In this document: one piece after another, positions 7,622-15,977 of the stretch
How the letters are laid out: each line of letters begins with the position of its first letter
Numbering within the stretch: position 1 is the stretch's first letter
Assembly (NCBI RefSeq): GCF_004115085.1
Contig: NZ_QXJP01000029.1
Location: 1 to 48,810 of the forward strand
Length of the DNA stretch: 48,810 bases
Source of the DNA: Longirhabdus pacifica
Lineage (GTDB): Bacteria > Bacillota > Bacilli > Paenibacillales > DSM-105158
Direction: 5' to 3'
Notes under the pieces: generated by a model
Seen by the model: the letters and a program-made list of their open reading frames with translations, nothing else
What the model was told of the DNA's origin: nothing
Databases searched by the model: none
Translations under genes and position numbers: made by a program

Positions 7622-7650
7622 ATTATACCAAACTATTTAAATTGTATCAT
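7622..7650 (-). promoter_or_regulatory. Promoter of tadV, member of the shared spacer family
   Basis: Read leftward: ATGATA, 17-bp spacer CAATTTAAATAGTTTGG, TATAAT. The spacer matches those upstream of flp (10739-10767), the T4SS operon (25728-25756) and the SLH gene (29640-29668). Confidence 0.8.
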
Positions 7651-7822
7651 TTTCAAGGTGTAAAAGCATATTTGCTTTATAATTTAAAATAATAATTTCA
7701 AGCTCTCTATATTTTTCAGCGACTAAATCATGCTCAGCCCCAAAAAATGAAGTAAGATCCTCAATTTCTTGATATAAGTGTGTAATATGCTCTATTGCGT
7801 CTTGATTTAATTCTTCATTCAT
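7637..7822 (-). CDS. Small Spo0E-like protein
   Basis: A 61-residue protein predicted to be two helices. The second helix has YRELEIIILNYK, which resembles the Spo0E-family signature SxELDxxIxxY with Glu replacing Asp. Family members dephosphorylate Spo0A-P and delay sporulation. The start at 7822 is chosen because AGAAGGAGG lies 7 bp before it; the upstream in-frame ATG at 7843 overlaps that site. The signature is imperfect, so activity is uncertain; a better match lies at 47737-47892. Confidence 0.55.
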   Translation of the reverse strand: MNEELNQDAIEHITHLYQEIEDLTSFFGAEHDLVAEKYRELEIIILNYKANMLLHLENDTI

Positions 7823-7976
7823 CCTTATTCCTCCTTCTGTCATCTTCTTTACTATATTATACTACATTTTTAGTTATATTCATATAAAAGTAACTATTTT
7901 TCTATTATATTAATTATTAAATTTGATATTTAACTATATTAGTGGTAAGATATAAGTAGATCAAGGAGGGGCAACA

Positions 7977-8192
7977 TTGAGTACTTATAAAACGGTAAAC
8001 GTGTATCCAGATATAAAAGCAATACTGGATAAATTAAAAAAAGAAACGAAATTCAAAAAAGAAAAATACAACTTTTCTGAAATCATTGCATACATGTATC
8101 TCTTCTATGACAAACACTATGAAGATCTAAAGCAATATGAGCATGAAGAGATATTACAAAAAGTGAAAGAACTACTGGCTAAACAATCATGA
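7977..8192 (+). CDS. Small ribbon-helix-helix-like protein
   Basis: A 71-residue protein starting with TTG; AAGGAGG lies 7-8 bp upstream. The layout is a short strand (KTVNVY) followed by two helices (DIKAILDKLKKETK and FSEIIAYMYLFYD), as in small RHH DNA-binding proteins. A promoter TTGATA (7923-7928), 17 bp, TAAGAT precedes it. It lies between two divergent regulatory units, which suits a local repressor. The family is not firmly recognised. Confidence 0.5.
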   Translation: MSTYKTVNVYPDIKAILDKLKKETKFKKEKYNFSEIIAYMYLFYDKHYEDLKQYEHEEILQKVKELLAKQS

Positions 8193-8214
8193 TTAAACAT
8201 GGTATAATGAGAAT

Positions 8215-8345
8215 ATAATAATAAAGACGCACCGTGAGAGGGTGCGCCTAAAGCATTCAATAGATTGCCCATCAATGGGTGATCGGCTTTAGAGATAAGC
8301 GTGACCGCCTGAGTCTCCTATAGCTCAAGGGCGGTCTATTTCTTT
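8215..8345 (+). ncRNA. Candidate antisense RNA antitoxin of the Hol-Tox locus
   Basis: An extended -10 element (TGGTATAAT, TATAAT at 8203-8208) would start an RNA near 8215. It runs toward the toxin gene and ends at a hairpin (GACCGCC/GGCGGTC with TGAG/CTCA inside) followed by T-rich DNA. Its 3' part overlaps the toxin stop codon and the toxin mRNA 3' region by more than 100 nt. This is the layout of TxpA/RatA and BsrG/SR4 type I systems. Confidence 0.7.
8226..8248 (-). terminator. Terminator of the toxin mRNA
   Basis: On the minus strand GGCGCACC pairs with GGTGCGTC and is followed by TTTATTATT. It lies inside the antisense RNA region, so the two RNAs overlap fully at their 3' ends. Confidence 0.7.
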
Positions 8346-8416
8346 AAGTAGTTTAACAACGCCAGGATGAACATGCCAAACATGAACATCAAACTTAACG
8401 CTTGAAAAACTTCCAT
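8336..8416 (-). CDS. Hol-Tox family type I toxin peptide
   Basis: A 26-residue peptide beginning MEVFQALSLMFMFGMF and ending LLNYLKK: one hydrophobic helix with a basic tail. This matches the putative holin-like toxin family (xxFQALxLMxxFGxFIxxLL). GGGGGTGAGG lies just upstream and is partly masked in a leader hairpin (GGC, CAC, TCC pairing with GGGGGTGAG and GCC), typical for these mRNAs. The promoter on the minus strand has TGGTATAAT (8487-8492). Membrane insertion is the known mode of toxicity. The locus probably stabilises the plasmid. Confidence 0.85.
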   Translation of the reverse strand: MEVFQALSLMFMFGMFILALLNYLKK

Positions 8417-8573
8417 CGGCCTCACCCCCTTTTCATGGAGTGAGCCAACCACCCTTGATAGCCGTTATACTATTGAACACATCTATATTATACCACAAAA
8501 TAACTTTTAAATATATAAAAATAACTATTTTATATTAAAAAATAGTTATTTTTTCATTTTGTTTTATGTTCAT

Positions 8574-9047
8574 TTAATTCATATAGTATTCATGCTCAAT
8601 CACACCGTATGTATCCTGCTCATCCTCAATTTTGTAAAAATATAAAGCGCAGGAAGTTGTCATTGCATCATCACATTGAGAAGTATAGCGATGTTGTTTC
8701 ATACTATCCTCCGTAGCCCTTTCAAAAGAAGGATCCGCATTCGGAATATGCAAACCATCTAATTGTTCCTTATTGACCCACATAGAAGGATATACTTTTC
8801 CCATATCACAATACCGATCTTTTACATTGTTATATTCACATAACTTACATAACAATATCCAATCCTCCATCGATATCAATGCAAATGAAATCGTAAATGG
8901 TTCATGTCCTTCCCTTAAAAAAGGATGAAACGTTACCTCTTCTACACCGTTTGAACAATCATCTAACCAATCACTTAAAGGATTAGGATTATATGCTCCA
9001 TCATGATAAGGAGTCATTCCTTTTTTGTAGTATTCTATACCTTTCAT
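8574..9047 (-). CDS. Unknown protein downstream of repeat A
   Basis: A 157-residue soluble acidic protein; I do not recognise the family. It has several cysteines (DDCSNG, LCKLCEYNN, DRYCDMG, SQCDD, TSCALYF) and a C-terminal strand region (YGVIEHEYYMN). GTAGGAGTG precedes the ATG. It lies 36 bp from the left end of a full repeat A copy, the same placement seen for radC and ardC. That context suggests a gene expressed early after transfer, possibly against host defence; this is inference from position only. Confidence 0.6.
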   Translation of the reverse strand: MKGIEYYKKGMTPYHDGAYNPNPLSDWLDDCSNGVEEVTFHPFLREGHEPFTISFALISMEDWILLCKLCEYNNVKDRYCDMGKVYPSMWVNKEQLDGLHIPNADPSFERATEDSMKQHRYTSQCDDAMTTSCALYFYKIEDEQDTYGVIEHEYYMN

Positions 9048-9082
9048 CTTTCCGTCACTCCTACATTTTTATTTATTTTTTT

Positions 9083-9590
9083 CTTTTGGAAAGCGAAGCG
9101 TGATATTCCAGAAGGAGTTTTTCCTTTTTGCTAAGGCGAACGCAAAATAAGCATAGATACATCGTCAAGGTGAAAAAACTTCCTTGATCTACGACTCAGC
9201 ACAACATCTTTTTTGCGCTTTTGAAAAAAGATGTTTGCCCTTGACGGTGGATCTAGCCCTCTTAGGTTTGTGCCGGAAAGGTTCGGGTGTCCTAACGGCA
9301 CAGACCTTAGAGGGCTTGCTTGTTTTACGATTCGCGGTGCAAAAGGGAAAAATACTTTCAATCCGAAGGCAGCGGTAGCTGCCAACCATGCCCTTACGCT
9401 TCTTTTTAAAAAAGCAGCAGCCGCCAGGCTACTGCTTCCTTTTATCTTTCTTACTTGTTATCTCTTTATCTTTTTTTCTTCCTTGTAGCTGCCGTGAAGA
9501 AAGGGAATGGAATATACCAGGACTTTTCCGAATGGATTAGTCCTGGTTATTCGCTTTCCTTTTAGGCTGCGGACAGCTAGGGGATCCAAC
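9083..9590 (+). repeat. Repeat family A, full copy with long structured stems
   Basis: A region of about 508 bp built of hairpins. S1 is ATCGTCAAGG (9161-9170) with CCTTGACGGT (9239-9248). S2 is AACATCTTTTTT with AAAAAAGATGTT. S3 is a 19-bp arm pair at 9257-9275 and 9296-9314. S4 is GGCAGC/GCTGCC. The last is CCAGGACT/AGTCCTGG at 9517-9546. Against the copy at 45763, S2 and S3 carry compensatory changes (for example GCC/GGC to GTC/GAC), and wobble pairs fall on the + strand. At 9413-9436 a leftward terminator (GCAGTAGCC/GGCTGCTGC, T6 on the minus strand) would end the Tad operon transcript. No convincing gene lies inside. It is followed leftward by the gene at 8574-9047. Confidence 0.85.
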
Positions 9591-9617
9591 TAGTTTGAAT
9601 TGGATTAAGCCATATCA

Positions 9618-10070
9618 TCACGAAGAAGAAGGAGAAAAACCACTCGACACACTGAGAATAGGAATCTCAATCTCATTCGGCAAAAACATCATATCGACTT
9701 CCACTACACCTAACACCACCGCAGAAGGACGATCTACTGTAAACACCACTTCTTGATTATTTAACGGATTTTGCACCTTCACTTCTTCTTCTTTAAACAC
9801 ATTCACAACCTCAAAGGAAGTAATCGAAACATTTTGAATGCGACCACTGAGCAAATTTTGCTCTAAATAATCCATAAACCTTGCTTTCGCAGCACCTTCT
9901 TGTAATTGTAAATCTGGCGTTTCTTCATACACAACCGGATTAGCAGCTACATTCATACTTCTATCAAAAGCCCCTTGAATTTCTGCTTTCAACACATATA
10001 ACTCCCCACCTACAACAAGCAACGAAAGCAACGCAACAAACAATAAGGTCTTACCAAAATAGGAAAGCAT
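9618..10070 (-). CDS. Tad-locus membrane-anchored protein, last gene of the operon
   Basis: A 150-residue protein with one N-terminal membrane span (FGKTLLFVALLSLLVVGGEL) and an extracellular part rich in beta strands. The size and position after a TadE-like gene suggest a second pseudopilin or pilus accessory protein. It starts directly after the stop of the preceding gene (10071), so the two are translationally coupled. There is no Glu five residues after a processing Gly, so peptidase processing is uncertain. Confidence 0.6.
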   Translation of the reverse strand: MLSYFGKTLLFVALLSLLVVGGELYVLKAEIQGAFDRSMNVAANPVVYEETPDLQLQEGAAKARFMDYLEQNLLSGRIQNVSITSFEVVNVFKEEEVKVQNPLNNQEVVFTVDRPSAVVLGVVEVDMMFLPNEIEIPILSVSSGFSPSSS

Positions 10071-10499
10071 CTACCTAACCACCTTTTCCGAAACACCAAC
10101 CGCCTTCGTTCGAATCGGCAAAGTAACCACAGACCATCCCACATCTTGATTCTCAAAAAATAACTTACCAAACTTAAAATCATATTCAATCTGTAACTCA
10201 TACGTATCCCCTCGATTCACGGGATAACCAGTAGCCACTACCTTCACGTCATCTAAATCAACCAACCCATTCATATTCTCTGTAATAATCTCTTCTACTT
10301 CACTCGTGTACCCTCCGTGAATGGCCATTGCTCGATTCGCTTGTAAAATTGTATTGGAAAAATCTAACCGGAGATAAAAGTACATGGAGAAAAAAACTAA
10401 AGAAACAAGGAAAATCACAAACAGCAGCGTGTAAAAAATACCTGTAAGGGTCGTCTCACCGCGTTGACAGCGGTGAAACGTTTGTAACCTACTCATCAC
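10071..10499 (-). CDS. TadE-like minor pilin
   Basis: A 142-residue protein with a short basic leader, QRG before ETTLTGIFYTLLF, then one membrane span and a C-terminal periplasmic-type domain (about 50-142). The arrangement matches TadE-type pseudopilins, but the usual Glu at position +5 is not present. It overlaps the stop of the Flp-like gene by 4 bp. Confidence 0.65.
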   Translation of the reverse strand: MMSRLQTFHRCQRGETTLTGIFYTLLFVIFLVSLVFFSMYFYLRLDFSNTILQANRAMAIHGGYTSEVEEIITENMNGLVDLDDVKVVATGYPVNRGDTYELQIEYDFKFGKLFFENQDVGWSVVTLPIRTKAVGVSEKVVR

Positions 10500-10714
10500 G
10501 GATTAACTTTATCGATATCAGAAGAAACTCTACCTTCTAACGCAGTAATGGCAAGAATCAACGCAGAAGCAATGACAATGGCTCCTAAACCGAAAATAGC
10601 TGTCCACGCTACATTTCCTAACCAATCCCCTCTTTGATCTTCATGCAACTGTTTGATCTTTTCCTTTGCGCTCCACTTCATATTTAACCCTTTAACCACC
10701 ATTTTTTGCATCAT
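10496..10714 (-). CDS. Flp-like major pilin
   Basis: A 72-residue protein with a charged leader (AKEKIKQLHEDQRG) and one hydrophobic helix (AWTAIFGLGAIVIASALILA) with a short tail. The size and place between TadC and TadE-like genes match Flp pilins. The cleavage site would be RG before DWLGN; canonical Flp has Glu at +5, here Asn, which is unusual. AAAGGAGAG precedes the ATG. A private promoter (10739-10767) inside the end of tadC should raise pilin expression above that of the assembly genes. Confidence 0.7.
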   Translation of the reverse strand: MMQKMVVKGLNMKWSAKEKIKQLHEDQRGDWLGNVAWTAIFGLGAIVIASALILAITALEGRVSSDIDKVNP

Positions 10715-10738
10715 GTTAACATCTCTCCTTTGATTTTA

Positions 10739-10767
10739 ATTATACTAAACTATTGAAATTGTATCAA
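10739..10767 (-). promoter_or_regulatory. Internal promoter before the pilin gene, member of the shared spacer family
   Basis: Read leftward: TTGATA (10762-10767), 17-bp spacer CAATTTCAATAGTTTAG, TATAAT (10739-10744), followed by TAAA. It is close to a consensus sigma-A promoter and overlaps the last codons of tadC. Confidence 0.85.
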
Positions 10768-11648
10768 TAGTTTGTAATTTGATATACATTTAATAACAAG
10801 GGAACTAAAACAAACATCAGTGCAGCAATGACAAACAACATCTTAGGAAATAAAATTTGAAACGGTTTTTTCTTAATCGCTAGAACGGCTGCTGCCTTCC
10901 GTTCTAAACGCATACTACGAGATAAATCTTGCATCGACTTCGTTGAATCTGAACCCATTTGCATATGATTTAAAATCGTATTATAAAACAAATGGGACTC
11001 CTTCGTCTTCAACTCATCACAAAACCGCTGTAACGCTTCTTGATCGGACAACACTTGCATTTCTGCGTATAATCGAACCAATTGATGACGAAACGATTGA
11101 GGAAACAACGGGATAACCCGTTTGACAATATCTCTTGGAGTAAACCCCGAATGTAAAAAAATTTGAAAATAATGAACGAGATACAAAAATTGCTTCTCTA
11201 CCTTTCTCTCTTTTTTCTTGATTAACCACCGTAACAATACGGTAGGAAAAACAAATAGCAATAACAATAGGAGAAAAAAACTAGCCCATCCTAGCATCAT
11301 CAACGTCACGGAATCAAGCGAAAACAAAATAGGGCTTAACAATTGAAACGTAAAAACACCCGTAAAAACGGTAAAAAAGAACTGAAAGACTAAAAATCGT
11401 TTCCCGTTTAAACCAAGTGGACGTTGTAATGCCGATAATTGCTCATCATACCGCTCCACTTGACGATTTTTAGGTACGTAATCTTCTTGAAATCGCTGAT
11501 AATACCGCTGTACATACCCTCTAATTTCCTTCACTCGCTGATCATAAAACGAAAATGAAATACGAAGCGATGAAAACACCGCAATCAACAAAAAACAGGA
11601 CGTAGCAACTAAACTAAAAGCAACAACATAAGCAAACAAAGGCATCAC
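10764..11648 (-). CDS. tadC: TadC-like pilus assembly membrane protein
   Basis: A 294-residue protein with T2SSF-type organisation: an N-terminal span, two central spans (LFSLDSVTLMMLGWASFFLL region), a cytoplasmic domain with QMGSDSTKSMQDLSRSMRLE, and a C-terminal span (LFPKMLFVIAALMFVLVPLL). With TadB it forms the inner-membrane platform on which TadA acts. It overlaps tadB by 4 bp. Confidence 0.82.
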   Translation of the reverse strand: MMPLFAYVVAFSLVATSCFLLIAVFSSLRISFSFYDQRVKEIRGYVQRYYQRFQEDYVPKNRQVERYDEQLSALQRPLGLNGKRFLVFQFFFTVFTGVFTFQLLSPILFSLDSVTLMMLGWASFFLLLLLLFVFPTVLLRWLIKKKERKVEKQFLYLVHYFQIFLHSGFTPRDIVKRVIPLFPQSFRHQLVRLYAEMQVLSDQEALQRFCDELKTKESHLFYNTILNHMQMGSDSTKSMQDLSRSMRLERKAAAVLAIKKKPFQILFPKMLFVIAALMFVLVPLLLNVYQITNY

Positions 11649-12604
11649 TCCATATCAAAATTAAACATTGAAGGTAACATTAAAATCGCAACCATTACCA
11701 TCGTCACACCGATAGAAATAATCTGATTCGCCCAAGGTGTAGCTAATATCTCTATCACCTTCTCCGGCGAAAAAACAAAATAGGCAGGGAGTATCACGAT
11801 AGCAATGATGGCCAGCACCACACTCTCAATTTTATGTTTGTTCATTTCTTCTTTTAACATCTCTTGAATGTCTCTTTCATCCTCATAGATAGCATCAATC
11901 ATCGTTAACTCTTGATACACATCCACACCTAATGATTCCGAGATCTTAAAAATATTAAGAAACAAACGAAAATTCGGATCATGTACCTGCTTGATCATAT
12001 TTTCAATCGCATAATCAAAAGAAATACGCTCACGCTCTTTTAAAAACTGTTGGAACAACAATTGATAAGAAGGTGGAAAATAATCTAAACTATACAACAC
12101 ACTGTGCATCATATCCCCAGACGTTTTATACACATGCGACACTTGACTCACTACCTCTTTGGATAGTACTTTGTATTGAAACTGCAATCGCTTATACCGC
12201 CATTGCAGGATCATCCATGGTAGAAACAAAAACCCTACAGGCAACACCATGATAAGCCATGCATTGCCTATCATCCAACCGATGAGTAATCCAAACACAG
12301 CCATAAAAAAGGACAATGCTAAAAAATAATATCCATTCAATTTCAACCCACTATGTGCAATGACCATTTTCACATACTGAAAGGCACGAATCTCATGTTC
12401 CGCATTATACTGCTCCGTAATGCGCTCCACTTCACTATTAGCATCTTTCATACGATGATGCATCATGGATCTCATCTGTACATACCGTTCATCCAACCCA
12501 AGCTTAAACCGTTTGAGCGAGCGATAGATATCTTGCTGAATAAAAAACAATACCACCGCAATCAAAGACAAACCAATACAAACATAACCGATTGTAAACG
12601 TCAT
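11645..12604 (-). CDS. tadB: TadB-like pilus assembly membrane protein
   Basis: A 319-residue protein with an N-terminal span, a central pair of spans (ALSFFMAVFGLLIGWMIG and IMVLPVGFLFLPWMIL), a conserved cytoplasmic T2SSF-like domain (about 150-260) and two C-terminal spans. It is the partner of TadC. It starts 12 bp after tadA. Confidence 0.82.
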   Translation of the reverse strand: MTFTIGYVCIGLSLIAVVLFFIQQDIYRSLKRFKLGLDERYVQMRSMMHHRMKDANSEVERITEQYNAEHEIRAFQYVKMVIAHSGLKLNGYYFLALSFFMAVFGLLIGWMIGNAWLIMVLPVGFLFLPWMILQWRYKRLQFQYKVLSKEVVSQVSHVYKTSGDMMHSVLYSLDYFPPSYQLLFQQFLKERERISFDYAIENMIKQVHDPNFRLFLNIFKISESLGVDVYQELTMIDAIYEDERDIQEMLKEEMNKHKIESVVLAIIAIVILPAYFVFSPEKVIEILATPWANQIISIGVTMVMVAILMLPSMFNFDME

Positions 12605-12616
12605 CGTTTCACCATC

Positions 12617-13921
12617 CTACTCATAGACCACACCGTTTTCTTCCATCTTTTCTTGGATCCGTTCATGTAAACCATGTTCGGTACGAATATGCCCATTTGA
12701 TGGCGTATATCGGAATACATCTTGCAGTACAAAATCACCGTTCTCTACACCGCAAACTTGTGTAATCGCTGCAACTCTTCGTCTCCCATCCCTACGATCC
12801 CTTTTCACTGTAATCACCTGTTCTACCGATTCTGCAATCCTTCGCATAATAAAATGCTCTGAAAGATTTGGATACTCTGCCGCAATCATATTCACACCAC
12901 GATACAAACCAGCTTTTGCATTGTTAGAGTGCAGCGTGGCCATCGTTCCTGGTTGTCCAATCGCCATCGCATCCAGCGTAATATCAAACGTATTGTTCTC
13001 TAATATCTCCCCGATAATAACGATATCCACATCACTACGCAGCGATCCAGTTCGCAAAATATCGTAGGCACTCCCTTTCATATTTTCCTTCAGCACCGTT
13101 CGATATTGAAAAGCACGTACATGACGTTTCACTTTCTCAAGCTTCAATTCCAGTGTGTCTTCTATCGTATCAATCCGTAACCCATCAGGAATAAACGTAC
13201 CTAACAACCGTACAATTTCCGTTTTCCCCGTCCCTCCACCGCCCACAATCAATGTATTCACCCTTGATTGCACACTTTTTTCTAAATACGATGCCATTGC
13301 TTTAGAAAACGTCCCTTTTTCTATATGCTGCGCTAACGTCAAAAACCCTTCACGATGTTTCCGAATAGAAATGGTGGTTCCTTTAGTTGCAATGGGATCA
13401 ATCATCACATTAAACCGCGTCCCATCTGCCAGATATCCATTTTCAATCGGCTTCACATAGTTGACACTTCGCTCTTGTCCGCTATGCGTTTCACTCATTT
13501 TTCGTAGCATTTTTTTAGCTAACTCAGCCACTTCATCTTTCGAAGCAAATTGAATCGCCGATGCATACAACATCCCATCTTTCCGATAAGACACATGTCC
13601 AGCATCATTGATGTGGATGTCTGTAACCCCTTCGGTATAATATAAATCCGTAATCTGACCGAACTCACACATTTGTTGTAAAATATGCTGCACCACATCT
13701 TGCTGTTCCAGATGAGTTAATCGATGCGCATGAAAATGTTGAATCACTAACGTTTGAATAATCGATTCTAACTCTTCCCTCACTTCGTTCCTCTGCAAGT
13801 TTTTTTGCAACACATCCACATGATCCCTTGTCAGCTGTTCTTTCACTAAACTAATTTCACTTGTAAAAGTAGAAAAACGACCTTCTGATTTATCATTGTG
13901 ATGTTTGACTAGCTGTATCAT
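12617..13921 (-). CDS. tadA: TadA/CpaF secretion ATPase
   Basis: A 434-residue protein of the GspE/VirB11 superfamily. It has Walker A VGGGGTGKTEIVR, Walker B DVDIVIIGEIL, a His box GQPGTMATLHSNN and the family segment YLADGTRFNVMIDPI upstream. It powers pilus assembly on the cytoplasmic face. AAGGAGGTAG precedes the ATG. VirB11-type ATPases also serve type IV secretion, but the neighbours (tadZ, tadB, tadC) favour TadA. Confidence 0.92.
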   Translation of the reverse strand: MIQLVKHHNDKSEGRFSTFTSEISLVKEQLTRDHVDVLQKNLQRNEVREELESIIQTLVIQHFHAHRLTHLEQQDVVQHILQQMCEFGQITDLYYTEGVTDIHINDAGHVSYRKDGMLYASAIQFASKDEVAELAKKMLRKMSETHSGQERSVNYVKPIENGYLADGTRFNVMIDPIATKGTTISIRKHREGFLTLAQHIEKGTFSKAMASYLEKSVQSRVNTLIVGGGGTGKTEIVRLLGTFIPDGLRIDTIEDTLELKLEKVKRHVRAFQYRTVLKENMKGSAYDILRTGSLRSDVDIVIIGEILENNTFDITLDAMAIGQPGTMATLHSNNAKAGLYRGVNMIAAEYPNLSEHFIMRRIAESVEQVITVKRDRRDGRRRVAAITQVCGVENGDFVLQDVFRYTPSNGHIRTEHGLHERIQEKMEENGVVYE

Positions 13922-15236
13922 GTGCTACCTCCTTCCGTTTTAAAAAAGAAAACAACGAAAAACGTTTCTTTTCTTTAATCTCTGCTGGATAAATGGCCTG
14001 ACATATTTGAATAAACGCTTCCTCTACTTGTTCATGTACTTCCACCAACGACTTTCCTTTATACACCGCCTGAATTTGCTGTTCATAACAGTGCGGAATA
14101 CTAGCAATAGGTGTCGTATCCAATTGATCTTCTACTTTCATTGTTTCATCTGATTTAAAAAATTGTTCCAATAACTTAGGTGTAAATTTAGCATCATCCC
14201 ATGCATGATTCACAATGATCCTTTTCGCTTTTTGCTTGAGTGCTGGTTGCTGTGCAAGCTGCAATCGTTGCTTTTGAAAATGCATATTATGCGAAAAATC
14301 ATAATCGACTACACAATACATACTAGAAGCAGCTTTTAACACATACTCATTAGGTTCTCGATGCGTATCCATTAACACAATGTGAAATTGTTCTTTTAGC
14401 AACTCAATAATCCGCCGTAAATGATGCTCTCCTAGCAGCTCCAAAAATTCAGGACTAGAAAAGCGACCATCGAAAATTTTTAAATTTGCATATTTCGGAT
14501 GCGTAATCAAGTAGGATTGTAATGCTTCGGCATGGAAACGTTCTCCGTCAATCTGTTGACATACCTGTTCAAACGTCATGCTATTCGGCTTTACGTTCAA
14601 TCTCGTATTGATAGTGGGTTTCAGAAAATCAAAATCACACAACACAATATCTACATCCGGATGGAGCTGCGCCATTTTGACGGCTGTATTTTGCGCAACA
14701 AAACTTTTTCCTGTCGCACTCGGCGCATAAAAAGCAACGCAAGATTGTTTCTGTGGCACATACACCACACTTTCTTTTAATACCTCTCTTACGGCTTCGT
14801 CCAATTGTACATCCTCATCCGGCACTTCTAATAATTCATAACGTTTAACTTGTATATAGTCTCGAGGCTTGTTGACGAGCTGTTCTAACTCATTTAAATT
14901 TAATTCACTAGATACAAAATCATACACCTGCGTTTGCACTAAAAACCGTAAAAACTCATCTAATGCCTCTTCCTTCGCAGTATAAATATAAATCATTCTC
15001 GTCCCTGGGAAACGTCTTCTAAACTCCTGTATGAACGCTTGCCGTGATAACCCTTCCTCCATATGAGCAATACCATCGGCAATAATGAGGATATGTGGTT
15101 TATATTGCTCTGTCTTTTTTAGCACATCATCTTTGGATAACCCTGTTGCCACAACTTCAATATAGGCTTTTGTTTCTTCTGCTAAAACATCATCGATCTG
15201 AGGCTCCCCCGTTGCTAACATCGCGGTTTGCTTCAT
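13893..15236 (-). CDS. tadZ: TadZ/CpaE-like ATPase
   Basis: A 447-residue protein with a receiver-like N-terminal part (about 1-120) and a MinD/ParA-type ATPase domain (about 165-400). The P-loop is degenerate: APSATGKSF replaces KGGxGKT, followed by VLCDFDFLKPTIN. TadZ localises the pilus machine at the pole. The ATG at 15236 is preferred over the GTG at 15251 because GGGGGTGAG lies just before it. It overlaps cpaB and tadA at its two ends, so the genes are tightly coupled. Confidence 0.8.
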   Translation of the reverse strand: MKQTAMLATGEPQIDDVLAEETKAYIEVVATGLSKDDVLKKTEQYKPHILIIADGIAHMEEGLSRQAFIQEFRRRFPGTRMIYIYTAKEEALDEFLRFLVQTQVYDFVSSELNLNELEQLVNKPRDYIQVKRYELLEVPDEDVQLDEAVREVLKESVVYVPQKQSCVAFYAPSATGKSFVAQNTAVKMAQLHPDVDIVLCDFDFLKPTINTRLNVKPNSMTFEQVCQQIDGERFHAEALQSYLITHPKYANLKIFDGRFSSPEFLELLGEHHLRRIIELLKEQFHIVLMDTHREPNEYVLKAASSMYCVVDYDFSHNMHFQKQRLQLAQQPALKQKAKRIIVNHAWDDAKFTPKLLEQFFKSDETMKVEDQLDTTPIASIPHCYEQQIQAVYKGKSLVEVHEQVEEAFIQICQAIYPAEIKEKKRFSLFSFLKRKEVAHDTASQTSQ

Positions 15237-15972
15237 TTCTCTCACCCCCACTAAGATCTATTGTGTCTATCGCTTCGATGCTGTACGATGCAGCCCCAGC
15301 TATGGAACTAGGATCTAAAACAACCTTCACCTTTCCACTTTCTTCTGCAAGTGAAATGGCCACACTTTGTTCTTGTGACACACGTAACACCAGTTCCAAT
15401 GGATACTCTCGTTCTGCTGTAGCATTCGTATTGATAAATTGTATACCGCTCTCACTCCCTTCTTTTGATTCACTTAATCCCGTTTTTGTTCTCAAATCTA
15501 ATACTTCCACATGCTGATATAAAGGCTTGGCTACTTTGAGCTGATCTTGCGTTTCATGTACCCAGATCAAATCTACAAACTGCCCTGCTTTTACAACGCC
15601 ACCAATCGATTCTGCATTATCTACCGTAATAGAAACAATGCGTTCTCCTTCCTTCACGTCATACCCCACACTTTTGTTTACCCTTCCATCATGTAATTTC
15701 ACCTTCAAAAAGGATTCATGTTGATAAATTGGCACAGTCGTATACTGTCCGATCATGGCATCATCTACTAACGTGCCATCCATAAGATAATGCGACTTCT
15801 TTTTCTCCTTTGTGACCATCTCTTTCGTTATTTTCGTATTTTCAGGAATATCTACCTTGGCCACATAAATATCAATTTCATGTAACCGCTTGGTGTTCTC
15901 GATATAAATGAGCAGCGTACCTATCATGCCAATCGCTATAGCAACCACAATAATGATCCATTTCTTTTTCAA
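15190..15972 (-). CDS. cpaB: CpaB/RcpC-like pilus assembly protein (SAF domain)
   Basis: A 260-residue protein with an N-terminal membrane span and a SAF domain (IYVAKVDIPENTKITKEMV to IGQYTTVPIYQHE), then an RcpC-type domain with YDVKEGERIVSITVDNAES. In Gram-negatives CpaB sits in the periplasm near the secretin; in Gram-positives it probably acts at the membrane or wall. The TTG start follows GGGGAGGG. It begins 5 bp after the Replic_Relax gene, linking the Tad genes to the conjugation genes. Confidence 0.82.
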   Translation of the reverse strand: MKKKWIIIVVAIAIGMIGTLLIYIENTKRLHEIDIYVAKVDIPENTKITKEMVTKEKKKSHYLMDGTLVDDAMIGQYTTVPIYQHESFLKVKLHDGRVNKSVGYDVKEGERIVSITVDNAESIGGVVKAGQFVDLIWVHETQDQLKVAKPLYQHVEVLDLRTKTGLSESKEGSESGIQFINTNATAEREYPLELVLRVSQEQSVAISLAEESGKVKVVLDPSSIAGAASYSIEAIDTIDLSGGERNEANRDVSNGGASDR

Positions 15973-15977
15973 ATGAT

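Noticed and set aside
9131..9488. Frames on both strands inside repeat A (84, 85, 66 and 64 codons) and the similar ones at 45813-46152
   Set aside because: Changes between the copies follow base pairing rather than codons, the frames overlap on opposite strands and none has a ribosome site.
9083..9590. Group I or group II intron, or a transposable MITE
   Set aside because: No intron domain V-like or P7 core was recognised, and no target duplication or terminal inverted repeats bound the copies.
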